A stretch of 31,678 nucleotides of DNA from a virus, in the IMG/VR virus record IMGVR_UViG_3300014882_000002, positions 1 to 31,678 of that record. One strand, given 5' to 3'. The notes beneath the pieces are model-generated. The model was given only the letters and a program-made list of their open reading frames with translations. It did not search any database and was not told where the DNA came from. Below, piece by piece: positions 22,059-29,120 of this stretch. Within the stretch, counting starts at the first letter, position 1. Each line of letters starts with the position of its first letter. A program made the translations under genes and the position numbers.

Positions 22059-22372
22059 CACTCCCCCTCGTCCAGCGCCTTGAGCGCTTCGCGTAGCGCG
22101 GTTAGATCGGCCAATCCAAGATCGCCCATCAGGCTTGCGTCTGTCACGGACTTTGCTTTGGACACCAGCGCCAGTATCGCGGCGGCGTGGTTGCGGAGGA
22201 GGGCCGCAAGCTCAAGGTCCTCGCCGTGGTCGTCTGAATTGTGCGCAATCATCTTGTTGGCATAGCCATATAAAACCCATAGCCAATCACCAAACGCATA
22301 GCGCATAGCCTTCCACGGCCCAGGCGTCGCTTTCTCCATCAGTTCCCGCAGCCGTGTCGCGAAGTCAGGCAT
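22058..22372 (-). CDS. Ea22/Ead-like small phage protein
   Basis: This 104-residue protein follows the early-region pattern LRELMEKATPGPWK... and ends in LAALLRNHAAAILALVSKAK, a frame found in many lambdoid-type early regions (Ead/Ea22-like). It is acidic with Trp-rich first half and helical second half. It is encoded upstream of xis, with a stop that overlaps the xis start. The function of the family is unknown. Confidence 0.6.
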   Translation of the reverse strand: MPDFATRLRELMEKATPGPWKAMRYAFGDWLWVLYGYANKMIAHNSDDHGEDLELAALLRNHAAAILALVSKAKSVTDASLMGDLGLADLTALREALKALDEGE

Positions 22373-22381
22373 GGTTGATCC

Positions 22382-22684
22382 TCACGTCAGATTCGTTACT
22401 TTCACTACATCTTCTCGACGCATCACTACAGAATGGCCTAGCATTATGTAAGCCTTGCCAGATGGCACTATGCTCCGCGCGCCGAACACTGATAACAGCC
22501 ATCGGTTCATGTCGCGGCGGAATTCGTCGCCACACCACCGAAAGTCAGCGCTGAGTTGCAGCACTGGATGTTCTGGGGCCTCAATTACTTTCATCCCTGC
22601 AAACTCAAATGCAAAGGGGTAAACGGGTGGGCACTCAATCGTTCGCATTAGCTCTCTAACTGACGCAAGTGTTAAGTCACCCAT
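22382..22684 (-). CDS. Hypothetical early phage protein
   Basis: This 100-residue protein is not recognised. It has an N-terminal helix (LTLASVRELMRTIECPPVYP), a strand (FEFAGMKVIEAPEHPVLQLS), and a helical/strand C-terminus (MNRWLLSVFGARSIVPSGKA). The start overlaps the upstream stop by 8 bp, consistent with an operon. Base composition is a little more A+T-rich than the late genes, as for other genes in this block, which may mark recent acquisition. Confidence 0.6.
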   Translation of the reverse strand: MGDLTLASVRELMRTIECPPVYPFAFEFAGMKVIEAPEHPVLQLSADFRWCGDEFRRDMNRWLLSVFGARSIVPSGKAYIMLGHSVVMRREDVVKVTNLT

Positions 22685-22952
22685 TCCCGTCTCCCGCGCT
22701 CACCCGTAAATCTTCGAGAACGATTATGCTCCCGTCTTTGTTGACCGTTACCTTCCCTGCAATCCACCCTTGGACGAGGGCAGCAACAACCAAGTAGCGA
22801 TCACTTGGAGTCTTTGTTTTCTCCTGCCCAGGCATGTATTCTTTCCAAATCGCATCGCGCAACGGCTTGGGCAACTTAAACCAATGCTCTCTACACCCCC
22901 ACATTGCAGGAGGAACGGGCTTGCCGCAACCGGGCCAATGACAAGTGTGCAT
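22677..22952 (-). CDS. Small Cys/His zinc-binding phage protein
   Basis: This 91-residue protein begins MHTCHWPGCGKPVPPAMWGC then REHWFKLPKPLRDAIWKEYM. The arrangement C4-x4-C9-x10-C20-x2-H23 is a likely zinc site. The phrase WPGCGKxVPPAMWGC recurs in early-region phage proteins. The C-terminus is a short beta hairpin (AGKVTVNKDGSIIVLEDLRV). The start directly follows the upstream TAG. It may bind nucleic acid or a host protein; I cannot tell. Confidence 0.65.
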   Translation of the reverse strand: MHTCHWPGCGKPVPPAMWGCREHWFKLPKPLRDAIWKEYMPGQEKTKTPSDRYLVVAALVQGWIAGKVTVNKDGSIIVLEDLRVSAGDGNG

Positions 22953-23309
22953 CTATCCGTCTTCCGCGCTCGCGGCGAGCGTGTCACGTAATTCCCTGCA
23001 CACCGCAATCATTAGCTTACCGTTTGGTGTTGCCGCGTTGAACAGCCGCGTTTCCTGCCGAGTCTCATAGCCATACTGAGGGGCTAGACGTTCGTAGGTA
23101 TCGTGGAACAACACCGCGAGTTTGATTGCACCGAGCAACTGCACCACGCACACTTCCCCGCTGCGGATGCGGGAGAGGATTGTGTCAATCTGAGATTCTG
23201 CGGAGCAGCCCGGACACTTGGAGGCATCGTCGTCAACGCAGCGAGTGTGTTTCAGGTTATCCCGCGAATACTCCAGCACATCCACCAGTTCCGTCGTGAG
23301 ATCAGCCAC
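22953..23309 (-). CDS. Hypothetical early phage protein with Cys pair and conserved C-terminal block
   Basis: This 118-residue protein starts at GTG 23309, with GAGG 9-12 nt upstream, overlapping the upstream stop by 8 bp. It has an acidic helix (TTELVDVLEYSRDNLKHTRC), a zinc-like CxxC (DASKCPGCSAES), then helices (IDTILSRIRSGEVCVVQLLG) and a C-terminal block YERLAPQYGYETRQETRLFN ... LMIAVCRELRDTL that is repeatedly seen in phage early proteins. The start chosen drops 21 unsupported upstream residues. Function is unknown. Confidence 0.6.
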   Translation of the reverse strand: MADLTTELVDVLEYSRDNLKHTRCVDDDASKCPGCSAESQIDTILSRIRSGEVCVVQLLGAIKLAVLFHDTYERLAPQYGYETRQETRLFNAATPNGKLMIAVCRELRDTLAASAEDG

Positions 23310-23679
23310 GTTGCACCTCGCGGGCGAGTGTCTCTCGCCATGTGGCAACAGTCTGCGGTGCAACTGCTTCAATCATTCGTAGTATTTCCGCATCCTTCAT
23401 GTCCCGTACCAGAGATTCCGCGTTCTGGTGAGTGAATCCCATCTGATTCAGTTCCTTGATTTCAGCCATCGCCGCCGCCAGCCGCTCGCGCAGGGCGTCC
23501 CTCGTCGTCTTACCTGTTTTCATGTCAGGTGGATCGGCAAAGCGTTCGAGGAAAGCAACCTGTTCGCGCAGGGCGTTGGCCTCGCGGGCCTGGGCGCAGA
23601 GCATCCGTTTCTCTGGTGAAAAACATAGTTCAGGGTAGGAAAGTTCAAGAGAATCAATATCAGAGTCACTCAGCGGCAT
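23302..23679 (-). CDS. Coiled-coil hypothetical early phage protein
   Basis: This 125-residue protein starts at ATG 23679 with AGGAGG upstream; the longer upstream frame is not used. It is acidic at the N-terminus (LSDSDIDSLELSYPELCF) then helical and charged (AQAREANALREQVAFLERFA; RDALRERLAAAMAEIKELNQ). It ends in a helix (TVATWRETLAREVQRG). There is no recognised motif. It is transcribed with its neighbours, with a 14-bp overlap upstream. Confidence 0.6.
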   Translation of the reverse strand: MPLSDSDIDSLELSYPELCFSPEKRMLCAQAREANALREQVAFLERFADPPDMKTGKTTRDALRERLAAAMAEIKELNQMGFTHQNAESLVRDMKDAEILRMIEAVAPQTVATWRETLAREVQRG

Positions 23680-23911
23680 TTGCGCCTCCTGCTTCAGTCT
23701 CCAGCTTGTAGCGGTGCAGATTTGCCCGCAGTCGATCAAGCCACATTTTGCTGTTCGGATTTTTCATAACGCCTGGGTGTCGTTGCAGTAAGCTGATTGC
23801 CCACTCAATTGCTTCTACATCCAGAGTTCCGGTATATTTCTTTCGGCGGAACGGGCTGTTCAAATACTGATCAAACGCAGCGGCCAATTTTCTGCTATGA
23901 AACGGAAACAT
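23666..23911 (-). CDS. Small hypothetical phage protein
   Basis: This 81-residue protein starts at ATG 23911, within the end of the Zn-ribbon/coiled-coil gene (17-bp overlap). It is basic and helical (LAAAFDQYLNSPFRRKKYTG; AIEWAISLLQRHPGVMKNPN). No motif is recognised. Good spacing and coupling with its neighbours favour a real gene. Confidence 0.55.
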   Translation of the reverse strand: MFPFHSRKLAAAFDQYLNSPFRRKKYTGTLDVEAIEWAISLLQRHPGVMKNPNSKMWLDRLRANLHRYKLETEAGGANAAE

Positions 23912-24932
23912 TTGCGCCTCCTGCGAGGACTGCTCTCACTCGTCTATGCCAATCCTCAGTAGCAGCATACGACTTGTTGCTACCGTTCTGGGTCTCCCGA
24001 AGAAGGCCCTCCAACTCCGCGACGCGGCGCTCGGCGGACTCTTTCAGTAGCCGCAGTTCGTCGGCGTGAGTCTTTTCCTCTTTGAGCGCGGCCTTCCCGT
24101 TGTCAATGATGCGCTTGCACTCGGCTACAGTGCGCTCGGCGGACTCGGCGCGTTCCTCTGCCGCAGCACATTTAGCACCCAGTTCTCGGTATCCCTCCAG
24201 TTTCTCGTTTGCGGCTCGTTCGACCATGAATCTATAGTTTTGTTGCGCCTCATCCCGCTCCCCCGCTACGCGCACCGCCCTCTCGTGCTCGGCGAGGGCG
24301 ATGGTATGGAGCGCGTCGATGTAATCGAGTGTTGGGAACTTTCCCCCCGGCTTAGCAAACCTTGCATCGCGCCATAGCCTTATGAGTTCTGGCTCCTCCG
24401 GCATCCCCGGTGCCGCGTCCGGGGCAGGCGTTCTTACGGCCTCAGCCGTTTCCACGCTCGCGCCAATGGCAACCTGCCCCGGAGCTGCATTCTGTTGGGT
24501 GCCCGCACGATGGCTTTCGCAGTGAGAATACCCGCCATCACCGGGGCCAAACTCAGCGCCGCATTGAGAGCACGCTGTTTTATCAAAACGAGCCTTCTTG
24601 GGCAATCGAGTTCTGCAAAACCCGCACCATGAAAACCCAACCTCGCCGTTCTCGTTGGGCTGTTTCCACACATACCGCTCAAGGAACAGATGCCCACATG
24701 AGCATTGCGCGGGCCAGACCAAGGTTCTGTATTGGACACCCGTGATCTCCATCGTATTCGGAGAGTGAATCTCGCTGCCTGTCGCCATGAGGCTGGACGG
24801 CTCCTTCGTCGGCAGGGCGCGGATGGCGACGGCACACTGTCTCTGCGGACTCATAGCAGTATCACTAGTGCTCATCCACAGTCCCTCGCAAACCGCTGCC
24901 GCCACTTCCTTGCAGTCGGGACACATGCTCAT
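23895..24932 (-). CDS. Zinc-ribbon plus coiled-coil early phage protein
   Basis: This 345-residue protein has an N-terminal part with paired cysteines (CPDC at 4-7, CSCG about 77-80, WCGFC about 102-106, ACSQC about 119-123 with nearby CESH), suggesting one or two zinc ribbons. A Pro/Ala/Thr linker (about 145-180) leads to a long coiled coil (about 210-325; AEERAESAERTVAECKRIID, ADELRLLKESAERRVAELEG). The ATG at 24932 overlaps the DUF1643 stop by 4 nt. This layout is common among mosaic early-region proteins of temperate phages; its partner and role are unknown. Confidence 0.65.
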   Translation of the reverse strand: MSMCPDCKEVAAAVCEGLWMSTSDTAMSPQRQCAVAIRALPTKEPSSLMATGSEIHSPNTMEITGVQYRTLVWPAQCSCGHLFLERYVWKQPNENGEVGFSWCGFCRTRLPKKARFDKTACSQCGAEFGPGDGGYSHCESHRAGTQQNAAPGQVAIGASVETAEAVRTPAPDAAPGMPEEPELIRLWRDARFAKPGGKFPTLDYIDALHTIALAEHERAVRVAGERDEAQQNYRFMVERAANEKLEGYRELGAKCAAAEERAESAERTVAECKRIIDNGKAALKEEKTHADELRLLKESAERRVAELEGLLRETQNGSNKSYAATEDWHRRVRAVLAGGANVSVS

Positions 24933-25417
24933 TTGGCAATCTCCATCGGTGTCAGGCCGCCCGGCAAGTAGAGAGGATGCGCCGGTTGCAGCGACTTCGC
25001 GTTGATCCGTAGAGCTTTCGGGACTACACCTTGCGCTCGGATCAGGTCCAGCACTGCCTTGTTACGCCCGCCATACGTGCCGTGATTCCCCCACGCGCAG
25101 ATTACGAGCGTGGCTGCGTTCACAGCCTCGACAATATGCCGGTCATTCTCCGGGCCGATGATGTCGATCCCGGCCTCGCACGAGTCGATCAGGTCGCGCG
25201 GATTCGTCGCGCGCCACGCAAACAGGTTCACCACTTCCAGCGTCCCGCGACCGAACCGCGCAGCGAAGCCCTTGCACCGCCGGATAGTCGGATCGTCTTG
25301 CGTCTCATCCGCCGTGGATGGATTGAGCATGATGAAGCAACACGAGTCACCTAAATGTCCGAACTCCCGCGTCAGCCGGTAGCGATACTGGCGGTTGTCC
25401 GACAGGACTGCGGTCAT
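24929..25417 (-). CDS. DUF1643-family protein
   Basis: This 162-residue protein matches DUF1643: an N-terminal strand region (YRYRLTREFGHLGDSCCFIM) then LNPSTADETQDDPTIRRCKG (the family's landmark, about 34-53), VVNLFAWRATNPRDL, DIIGPENDRHI and a Rossmann-like strand VICAWGNHGTYGGRNK, ending in a pocket-type SLQPAHPLYLPGG. The function is unknown; the NPSTAD and H/D residues look like a ligand site. The start at ATG 25417 has a GGAG-type site and a 4-nt overlap upstream. DUF1643 is found in bacteria and phages. Confidence 0.85.
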   Translation of the reverse strand: MTAVLSDNRQYRYRLTREFGHLGDSCCFIMLNPSTADETQDDPTIRRCKGFAARFGRGTLEVVNLFAWRATNPRDLIDSCEAGIDIIGPENDRHIVEAVNAATLVICAWGNHGTYGGRNKAVLDLIRAQGVVPKALRINAKSLQPAHPLYLPGGLTPMEIAK

Positions 25418-25704
25418 CCTCTCGTCTCCTTCATGGCGTCGATTATTGTCTGTCGTGCCGATGGATATTGTTGCTTGCCATGCCACTTGTGCGCGTAGTA
25501 TCGGTAATCACCGTATCCCACGTGGCAGAACCCGTGCCCTTCCTCGCGCCCGGTCTTGTCCAGCCAGTCCAGCAGCGCCTTCTCCGTCGCAAGCTCGGTC
25601 GCCAGTTCAGCGGCAACCGCAACGTGCCGGGCGATGTCAGCCTTGATGGCGGCGAGTTCGCGTTGCAATTCGTCAATGTAATCCTGCCCATCACGTATGC
25701 TCAT
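25414..25704 (-). CDS. Helical/aromatic small phage protein
   Basis: This 96-residue protein starts at ATG 25704 with AAGGAG upstream. The first half is a helix (YIDELQRELAAIKADIARHV; AELATELATEKALLDWLDKT), and the second is aromatic and His-rich (GFCHVGYGDYRYYAHKWHGK), followed by a helix. It overlaps the 48-residue gene upstream and DUF1643 downstream by 4 nt each. Not recognised. Confidence 0.6.
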   Translation of the reverse strand: MSIRDGQDYIDELQRELAAIKADIARHVAVAAELATELATEKALLDWLDKTGREEGHGFCHVGYGDYRYYAHKWHGKQQYPSARQTIIDAMKETRG

Positions 25705-25847
25705 TTCCTCTTCTCCTTCTTCGCGGCGGCGCAGGCTTTGACTAATCTTACGCATTTCTTGCATGTCCACGGCTCGCTTAGGTCTCCGTGTTCTCTGGCC
25801 CACCGCATCGCTGCCCGCGCGATCCGGTCCCGCTGCGGAGGGGTCAT
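25701..25847 (-). CDS. Tiny basic Cys-rich phage protein (48 aa)
   Basis: A 48-residue frame starts at ATG 25847 in an ATGA overlap with the gene before it, and ends in an ATGA overlap with the 96-residue gene. It begins MTPPQRDRIARAAMRWAREH, then WTCKKCVRLVKACAAAKKEK, a CxxC with basic tail, possibly a small zinc or nucleic-acid-binding protein. Both 4-nt overlaps strongly support translation despite its size. Not recognised. Confidence 0.6.
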   Translation of the reverse strand: MTPPQRDRIARAAMRWAREHGDLSEPWTCKKCVRLVKACAAAKKEKRK

Positions 25848-26062
25848 GTTGGCTTCACTCCTTTCCAGTGCTTTTCCAATCGTCCTAGCGCGTGGCTGAT
25901 ACCAGCACGAGAGATGGACATATCGGGCGCATAAAACAGCACAACCATACGCTTTGCTTCCTCAATTGACCTCGCGCCAGACGTGCTGACCGCAGTAAAC
26001 ACCATATCCGAATCACGCCTCCAATTCACTTCGCTGGTCATGTCACGCTGCTTGGCGGTCAT
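25844..26062 (-). CDS. Small helical hypothetical phage protein
   Basis: This 72-residue protein starts at ATG 26062 one base after the upstream stop. It has a hydrophobic strand (MVVLFYAPDMSISRAGISHA) followed by a helix (LGRLEKHWKGVKPT), which could hold a helix-turn-helix-like end (SISRAGISHALGRLEKHW). I cannot confirm DNA binding. It lies in the middle of the early operon. An in-frame ATG 7 codons later is an alternative start. Confidence 0.5.
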   Translation of the reverse strand: MTAKQRDMTSEVNWRRDSDMVFTAVSTSGARSIEEAKRMVVLFYAPDMSISRAGISHALGRLEKHWKGVKPT

Positions 26063-26063
26063 G

Positions 26064-26294
26064 TCACGCCCCCAGGTTGTCGAACAGGAAACCGAGTTGT
26101 TCAGCCTTCTTCGCCTGCGCGTCCAACTTGTCCTGCATGCGGGCGCTGATGTAGGTCTTGAGCACAGACGGCTCGCACTGCGCCTTGACGGCTACCGCCT
26201 CGCACAGCGTTTTGAAGTCCTCGCCAGCGTCGTGCTTTTTCGTCCACGCCGTTTCAAGTTCAGACATCGACACGCTGATGGCCTCGGTGTTCAC
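26064..26294 (-). CDS. Small helical phage protein
   Basis: The chosen start is GTG 26294, in a GTGA overlap, giving 76 residues (NTEAISVSMSELETAWTKKH then FKTLCEAVAVKAQCEPSVLK). The longer upstream frame is rejected because it runs over the previous gene with Arg/His-rich shadow residues. It is helical with two Cys and a basic C-terminus (QAKKAEQLGFLFDNLGA). Unknown function. An inner ATG at the tenth codon is possible. Confidence 0.5.
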   Translation of the reverse strand: MNTEAISVSMSELETAWTKKHDAGEDFKTLCEAVAVKAQCEPSVLKTYISARMQDKLDAQAKKAEQLGFLFDNLGA

Positions 26295-26512
26295 TGCGGC
26301 TTGCCTACTGATGGCGGCGCCAACACGCCGAGATTCTTGCGCGGCTTCCGTGGCTTCTTCTCCGGTGATGCGTGCGCAGGGGCATAGTCGTGCTCGAAGT
26401 CTTCGAGCGGGACGTTGCTGATTAATCCGTCCGGCCACTGCACCGTGTAATGGCTCGCTCCCTTGAGCGCATCGACGAGCGTGCGTTCGACTGGCTTGCG
26501 GCGAAACTTCAT
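26291..26512 (-). CDS. Small basic hypothetical phage protein
   Basis: This 73-residue protein starts at ATG 26512 with AGGAG upstream. It has a beta-type N-terminus (KFRRKPVERTLVDALKGASH; YTVQWPDGLISNVPLEDF) and a Pro/Lys-rich, probably disordered tail (PEKKPRKPRKNLGVLAPPSV). It sits just downstream of the annealing-protein candidate. Not recognised. Confidence 0.55.
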   Translation of the reverse strand: MKFRRKPVERTLVDALKGASHYTVQWPDGLISNVPLEDFEHDYAPAHASPEKKPRKPRKNLGVLAPPSVGKPQ

Positions 26513-26597
26513 TGTCGTCTCCTGTTAAAAAGTTTCCGGTGATACCCGCGCCGGCACGGGACTCCTGTGGACACACGGGCCGGTGTCCGGTCGGCTA

Positions 26598-27785
26598 CTA
26601 CACCAGCTTCCCGTCGATCTCAGCCGCCGCGTTCGCAATCAACTGCTCGGCTTCCGCCTTGTCGCCGCCCGTAAAATCCTTCGCCTCGAATCGGGCATCG
26701 TAGAGGCGCAACTGCGCGACCTCCTTGTCCTTGATCGCCGCGGCATCGGCGCAGATCCGGCGCACGGTGTCGAGAGGGGAGATTTCGCCGGTCTCCTTGT
26801 TGACGGCCGGTTGATCCTTCTTCCCCTTGCCGGTGGCCGCGGTCTTCAACCCGGCGGCGCCGGTCTGCGGTTTCTCGGTGCCTTCTCCCGCGTCCCCCGT
26901 CTGTGATGCCTTGTTATCCATCACAGTTTTCCACGTCGCCTCGCCATCACGCAGCGCACCGTAGAGTCCTCGAAGTTCGACCAACTCCATCGGCGTGCAG
27001 ATGTCCAAGCTGTGGCCGAGGTACTTCTCCAAGTCGGCAGCCCTGACGTTCACTCCGGCAAATGCATCGGCGATCTTCTTGCGCTCGGCGTCCGGGTCTT
27101 TGGCCGCAGAATCCAGCCTGATCTCGCGGATGATTTCCTCCGCTTCGTCCTGCAGGTCGCCGGGGATTACGCGCAGCCCGGATGTCCGCAGCGCCTTGGA
27201 AATCAACGCAAGCCTCTTATTCAGAAGATCATCATCGGTCGCCGGCACGGTGTAGGACTTCTTGCCGTAGCTGTTCGTCCTAACGCTGATGTAGCTGCCG
27301 TCGTCCAGCGGCTTGCTGCGCTCTACGGTCTTGTTCACCGTGACATCCATCGGCCAGGTGTTGTTGTTTTCCAGATCGGTCACGCTGACCCGGTGAATCT
27401 CGCGCTCGTCGTCTGAGTAGACCATCACCGATTCGCACAGCACGTTAGTCATGCAACGCAGCGCGACTTCCACGAACCGGATGCCGAGTCCTTCGACGCC
27501 CTTGCCGATAGGCTTGTTGTAGAGCGCGGACTTGTTGTGCGCGAAGCTCGGGCGCCGGCATTCTTTCAGCAGGTCTTGGCGCACCTGGTCCCAATTGCGC
27601 GGCCGGCGCAATGCCATGACGTAGCGGGATTCGACCATCGCTTTAGCTTGGGCCGCGACCGCCGTCGCCGCAGTTTCATTGCGCGCCTGTAACGCCTCGA
27701 CCGCGCTGAATTCCTTGCGGGCAAGGGCTGGGGCGTTAAACGGGTTCTGCGTGTCCTTCTCGTTCAGTACTGCTGACATCGTCAT
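26598..27785 (-). CDS. Putative single-strand annealing recombination protein, partner of YqaJ exonuclease
   Basis: This 395-residue protein is encoded directly downstream of a YqaJ exonuclease, overlapping it in ATGA, the usual place of a phage annealing protein (RecT/Bet/Erf role). The conserved-looking core is AMVESRYVMALRRPRNWDQV (about 49-68), then LLKECRRPSFAHNKSALYNK and GLGIRFVEVALRCMTNVLCE (about 99-118), with a later basic/helical part and a flexible Gly/Thr-rich linker before a final acidic region. I see no match to RecT, Bet, Sak or Erf motifs. The start may be the second ATG (27779), which is better spaced from the AAGGAG. The annealing role is inferred from position. Confidence 0.6.
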   Translation of the reverse strand: MTMSAVLNEKDTQNPFNAPALARKEFSAVEALQARNETAATAVAAQAKAMVESRYVMALRRPRNWDQVRQDLLKECRRPSFAHNKSALYNKPIGKGVEGLGIRFVEVALRCMTNVLCESVMVYSDDEREIHRVSVTDLENNNTWPMDVTVNKTVERSKPLDDGSYISVRTNSYGKKSYTVPATDDDLLNKRLALISKALRTSGLRVIPGDLQDEAEEIIREIRLDSAAKDPDAERKKIADAFAGVNVRAADLEKYLGHSLDICTPMELVELRGLYGALRDGEATWKTVMDNKASQTGDAGEGTEKPQTGAAGLKTAATGKGKKDQPAVNKETGEISPLDTVRRICADAAAIKDKEVAQLRLYDARFEAKDFTGGDKAEAEQLIANAAAEIDGKLV

Positions 27786-28762
27786 GCTCCTTTGGGTTTG
27801 GGGAATCGGAGCACGCGGTAAAAGTGCTCCTTGGTGAATTGCTTGATGATCTCCGGTCTTTCAATGCCGAGTCGCTTCTGATCGAGGAACGCACCGCGCT
27901 GCTTGGCCCACGTCGCCACCTTCTGCCCGCCAAACAGCAACACGCAGTCTCCGGGTTCAACGTCGGGCCGCGCCCATTGACGGCGCACGTAGTCGCCTAC
28001 CTCGAAAGCGAGCGCTTCTTCCTCGCTCTCCATAGCTTTGATGCCCTCTCGCACCTGACGCAGCTTGTCGAGCTTGGCGCGCACTTCGGCCTGCAACTCA
28101 ACCGGGCATCCACGTTGGCGTTCCATGATGCGCTTCAGGTCGCTCATCGATTGCGGATCAGGCGGCGCGCGGGCGAGCACGTTCTGCGTCCAGAACTCCA
28201 CGGCGGCGGCGCGCATCGCCGCGATCGTCTCGTCGTCGCGCTCGATCCGATAGAAGATCATGTTGTCCAACCCGACCATCGCGGCAACAATGCAGGTCTG
28301 CCGGCCGGTGATCATCAGTCCGTACATGACTTGGGCCGCGTAGTGCACCGGAACATCGGACGTCCCGGGCTCGCCCCACCCGAAGCGCTCGCCGAATGCG
28401 AAGGGGGAAACCGTCTTGATCTCGATATTCTGCGTGGCACCATCGGCGTCGATCCACTCGGCGTCGATCTCGGACGCCATGAAGTCATGCTCGGGGTCGA
28501 TGTAGCGCTGATTGATGCCGGTGATCTCGCCACCGAATTCCTCGCGCAGCATTTCGACGATCGGTCCCTCCCAGCGCTTCCTGCGCTCAAGAAACTTCCG
28601 GTCGCTCGCGTCCATTTCAGTGACCGCCTCGCCGATCTTCGCGCAGTAGGTGGTATAGGCGGTGCGGCCGTAGGCGCCGAGTCCCATGATGGAGGCGATA
28701 TCGCTGCTGCCAAGATAGGTCTTGCGATCGAGCTCGCCGACGTTCTGTAAGGTTGTATTCAT
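27782..28762 (-). CDS. YqaJ-type viral recombinase (5'-3' exonuclease)
   Basis: This 326-residue protein has the YqaJ/lambda-exonuclease fold. YLGSSDIASIMGLGAYGRTA (16-35), then WEGPIVEML with Glu70, SEIDAEW with Asp100, NIEIKT with Glu114 and Lys116, and HYAAQVMYGL with Gln144 form the PD-(D/E)xK metal site. The C-terminal half is a helical charged region (LDKLRQVREGIKAMESEEEA). It degrades one strand of duplex DNA for recombination with the annealing partner. ATG 28762 is chosen: it overlaps the upstream stop (ATGA); the upstream leader of 23 residues is Arg/Gly-rich and unsupported. Confidence 0.9.
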   Translation of the reverse strand: MNTTLQNVGELDRKTYLGSSDIASIMGLGAYGRTAYTTYCAKIGEAVTEMDASDRKFLERRKRWEGPIVEMLREEFGGEITGINQRYIDPEHDFMASEIDAEWIDADGATQNIEIKTVSPFAFGERFGWGEPGTSDVPVHYAAQVMYGLMITGRQTCIVAAMVGLDNMIFYRIERDDETIAAMRAAAVEFWTQNVLARAPPDPQSMSDLKRIMERQRGCPVELQAEVRAKLDKLRQVREGIKAMESEEEALAFEVGDYVRRQWARPDVEPGDCVLLFGGQKVATWAKQRGAFLDQKRLGIERPEIIKQFTKEHFYRVLRFPKPKGA

Positions 28763-28944
28763 CCCACCCTCAGCGCCGCGTCCAGCCCGACCAGCGACGC
28801 CTCGATTGCCCGGTACTCGGCGAGTTCGCATTCCTTCTCCCGGCGCGTCAGGGTGTCACCGGGACACACGGCTAAGAATTTCTCAAGCTGCGCCACGCGA
28901 GAGGCGATGCGCTGGATCTGGATGGAGAGGGGGACAGCGGTCAT
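28759..28944 (-). CDS. Small helical phage protein upstream of YqaJ
   Basis: This 61-residue protein starts at ATG 28944 (ATGA overlap with the previous gene) and ends in a further ATGA overlap with the YqaJ gene. It is helical (PLSIQIQRIASRVAQLEKFL; EYRAIEASLVGLDAALRVG) with a C/D-rich turn between helices. It could be a small cofactor of the recombinase or unrelated. Unknown family. Confidence 0.6.
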   Translation of the reverse strand: MTAVPLSIQIQRIASRVAQLEKFLAVCPGDTLTRREKECELAEYRAIEASLVGLDAALRVG

Positions 28945-29120
28945 TTCGCCACCACGATCTGCGGCTGATCTGCCAGTTTGCGGAACGTCTCCCGGATATC
29001 CGTGCCCGCCGAATCCGCCAGCGGTTGCGCGAGACGCTTGACCTGCCGCGACTTGTGGCAGATATACTTGTCGCCCATCGCGTCGCGCACGGATTTCAGG
29101 CGTTGCTCGATTGGGGTCAC
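28941..29120 (-). CDS. Tiny basic phage protein (59 aa)
   Basis: A 59-residue frame starts at GTG 29120, in GTGA with the DHH-protein stop, and ends in ATGA with the next small gene. It is basic and helical (MTPIEQRLKSVRDAMGDKYI; CHKSRQVKRLAQPLADSAGT) with a single Cys/His. The two exact 4-nt overlaps support it as a real gene. Function unknown. Confidence 0.6.
   Translation of the reverse strand: MTPIEQRLKSVRDAMGDKYICHKSRQVKRLAQPLADSAGTDIRETFRKLADQPQIVVAK

Noticed and set aside
27824-28750. 308-residue plus-strand frame opposite the YqaJ gene
   Set aside because: The minus strand has clear exonuclease active-site motifs; the plus frame is its shadow.
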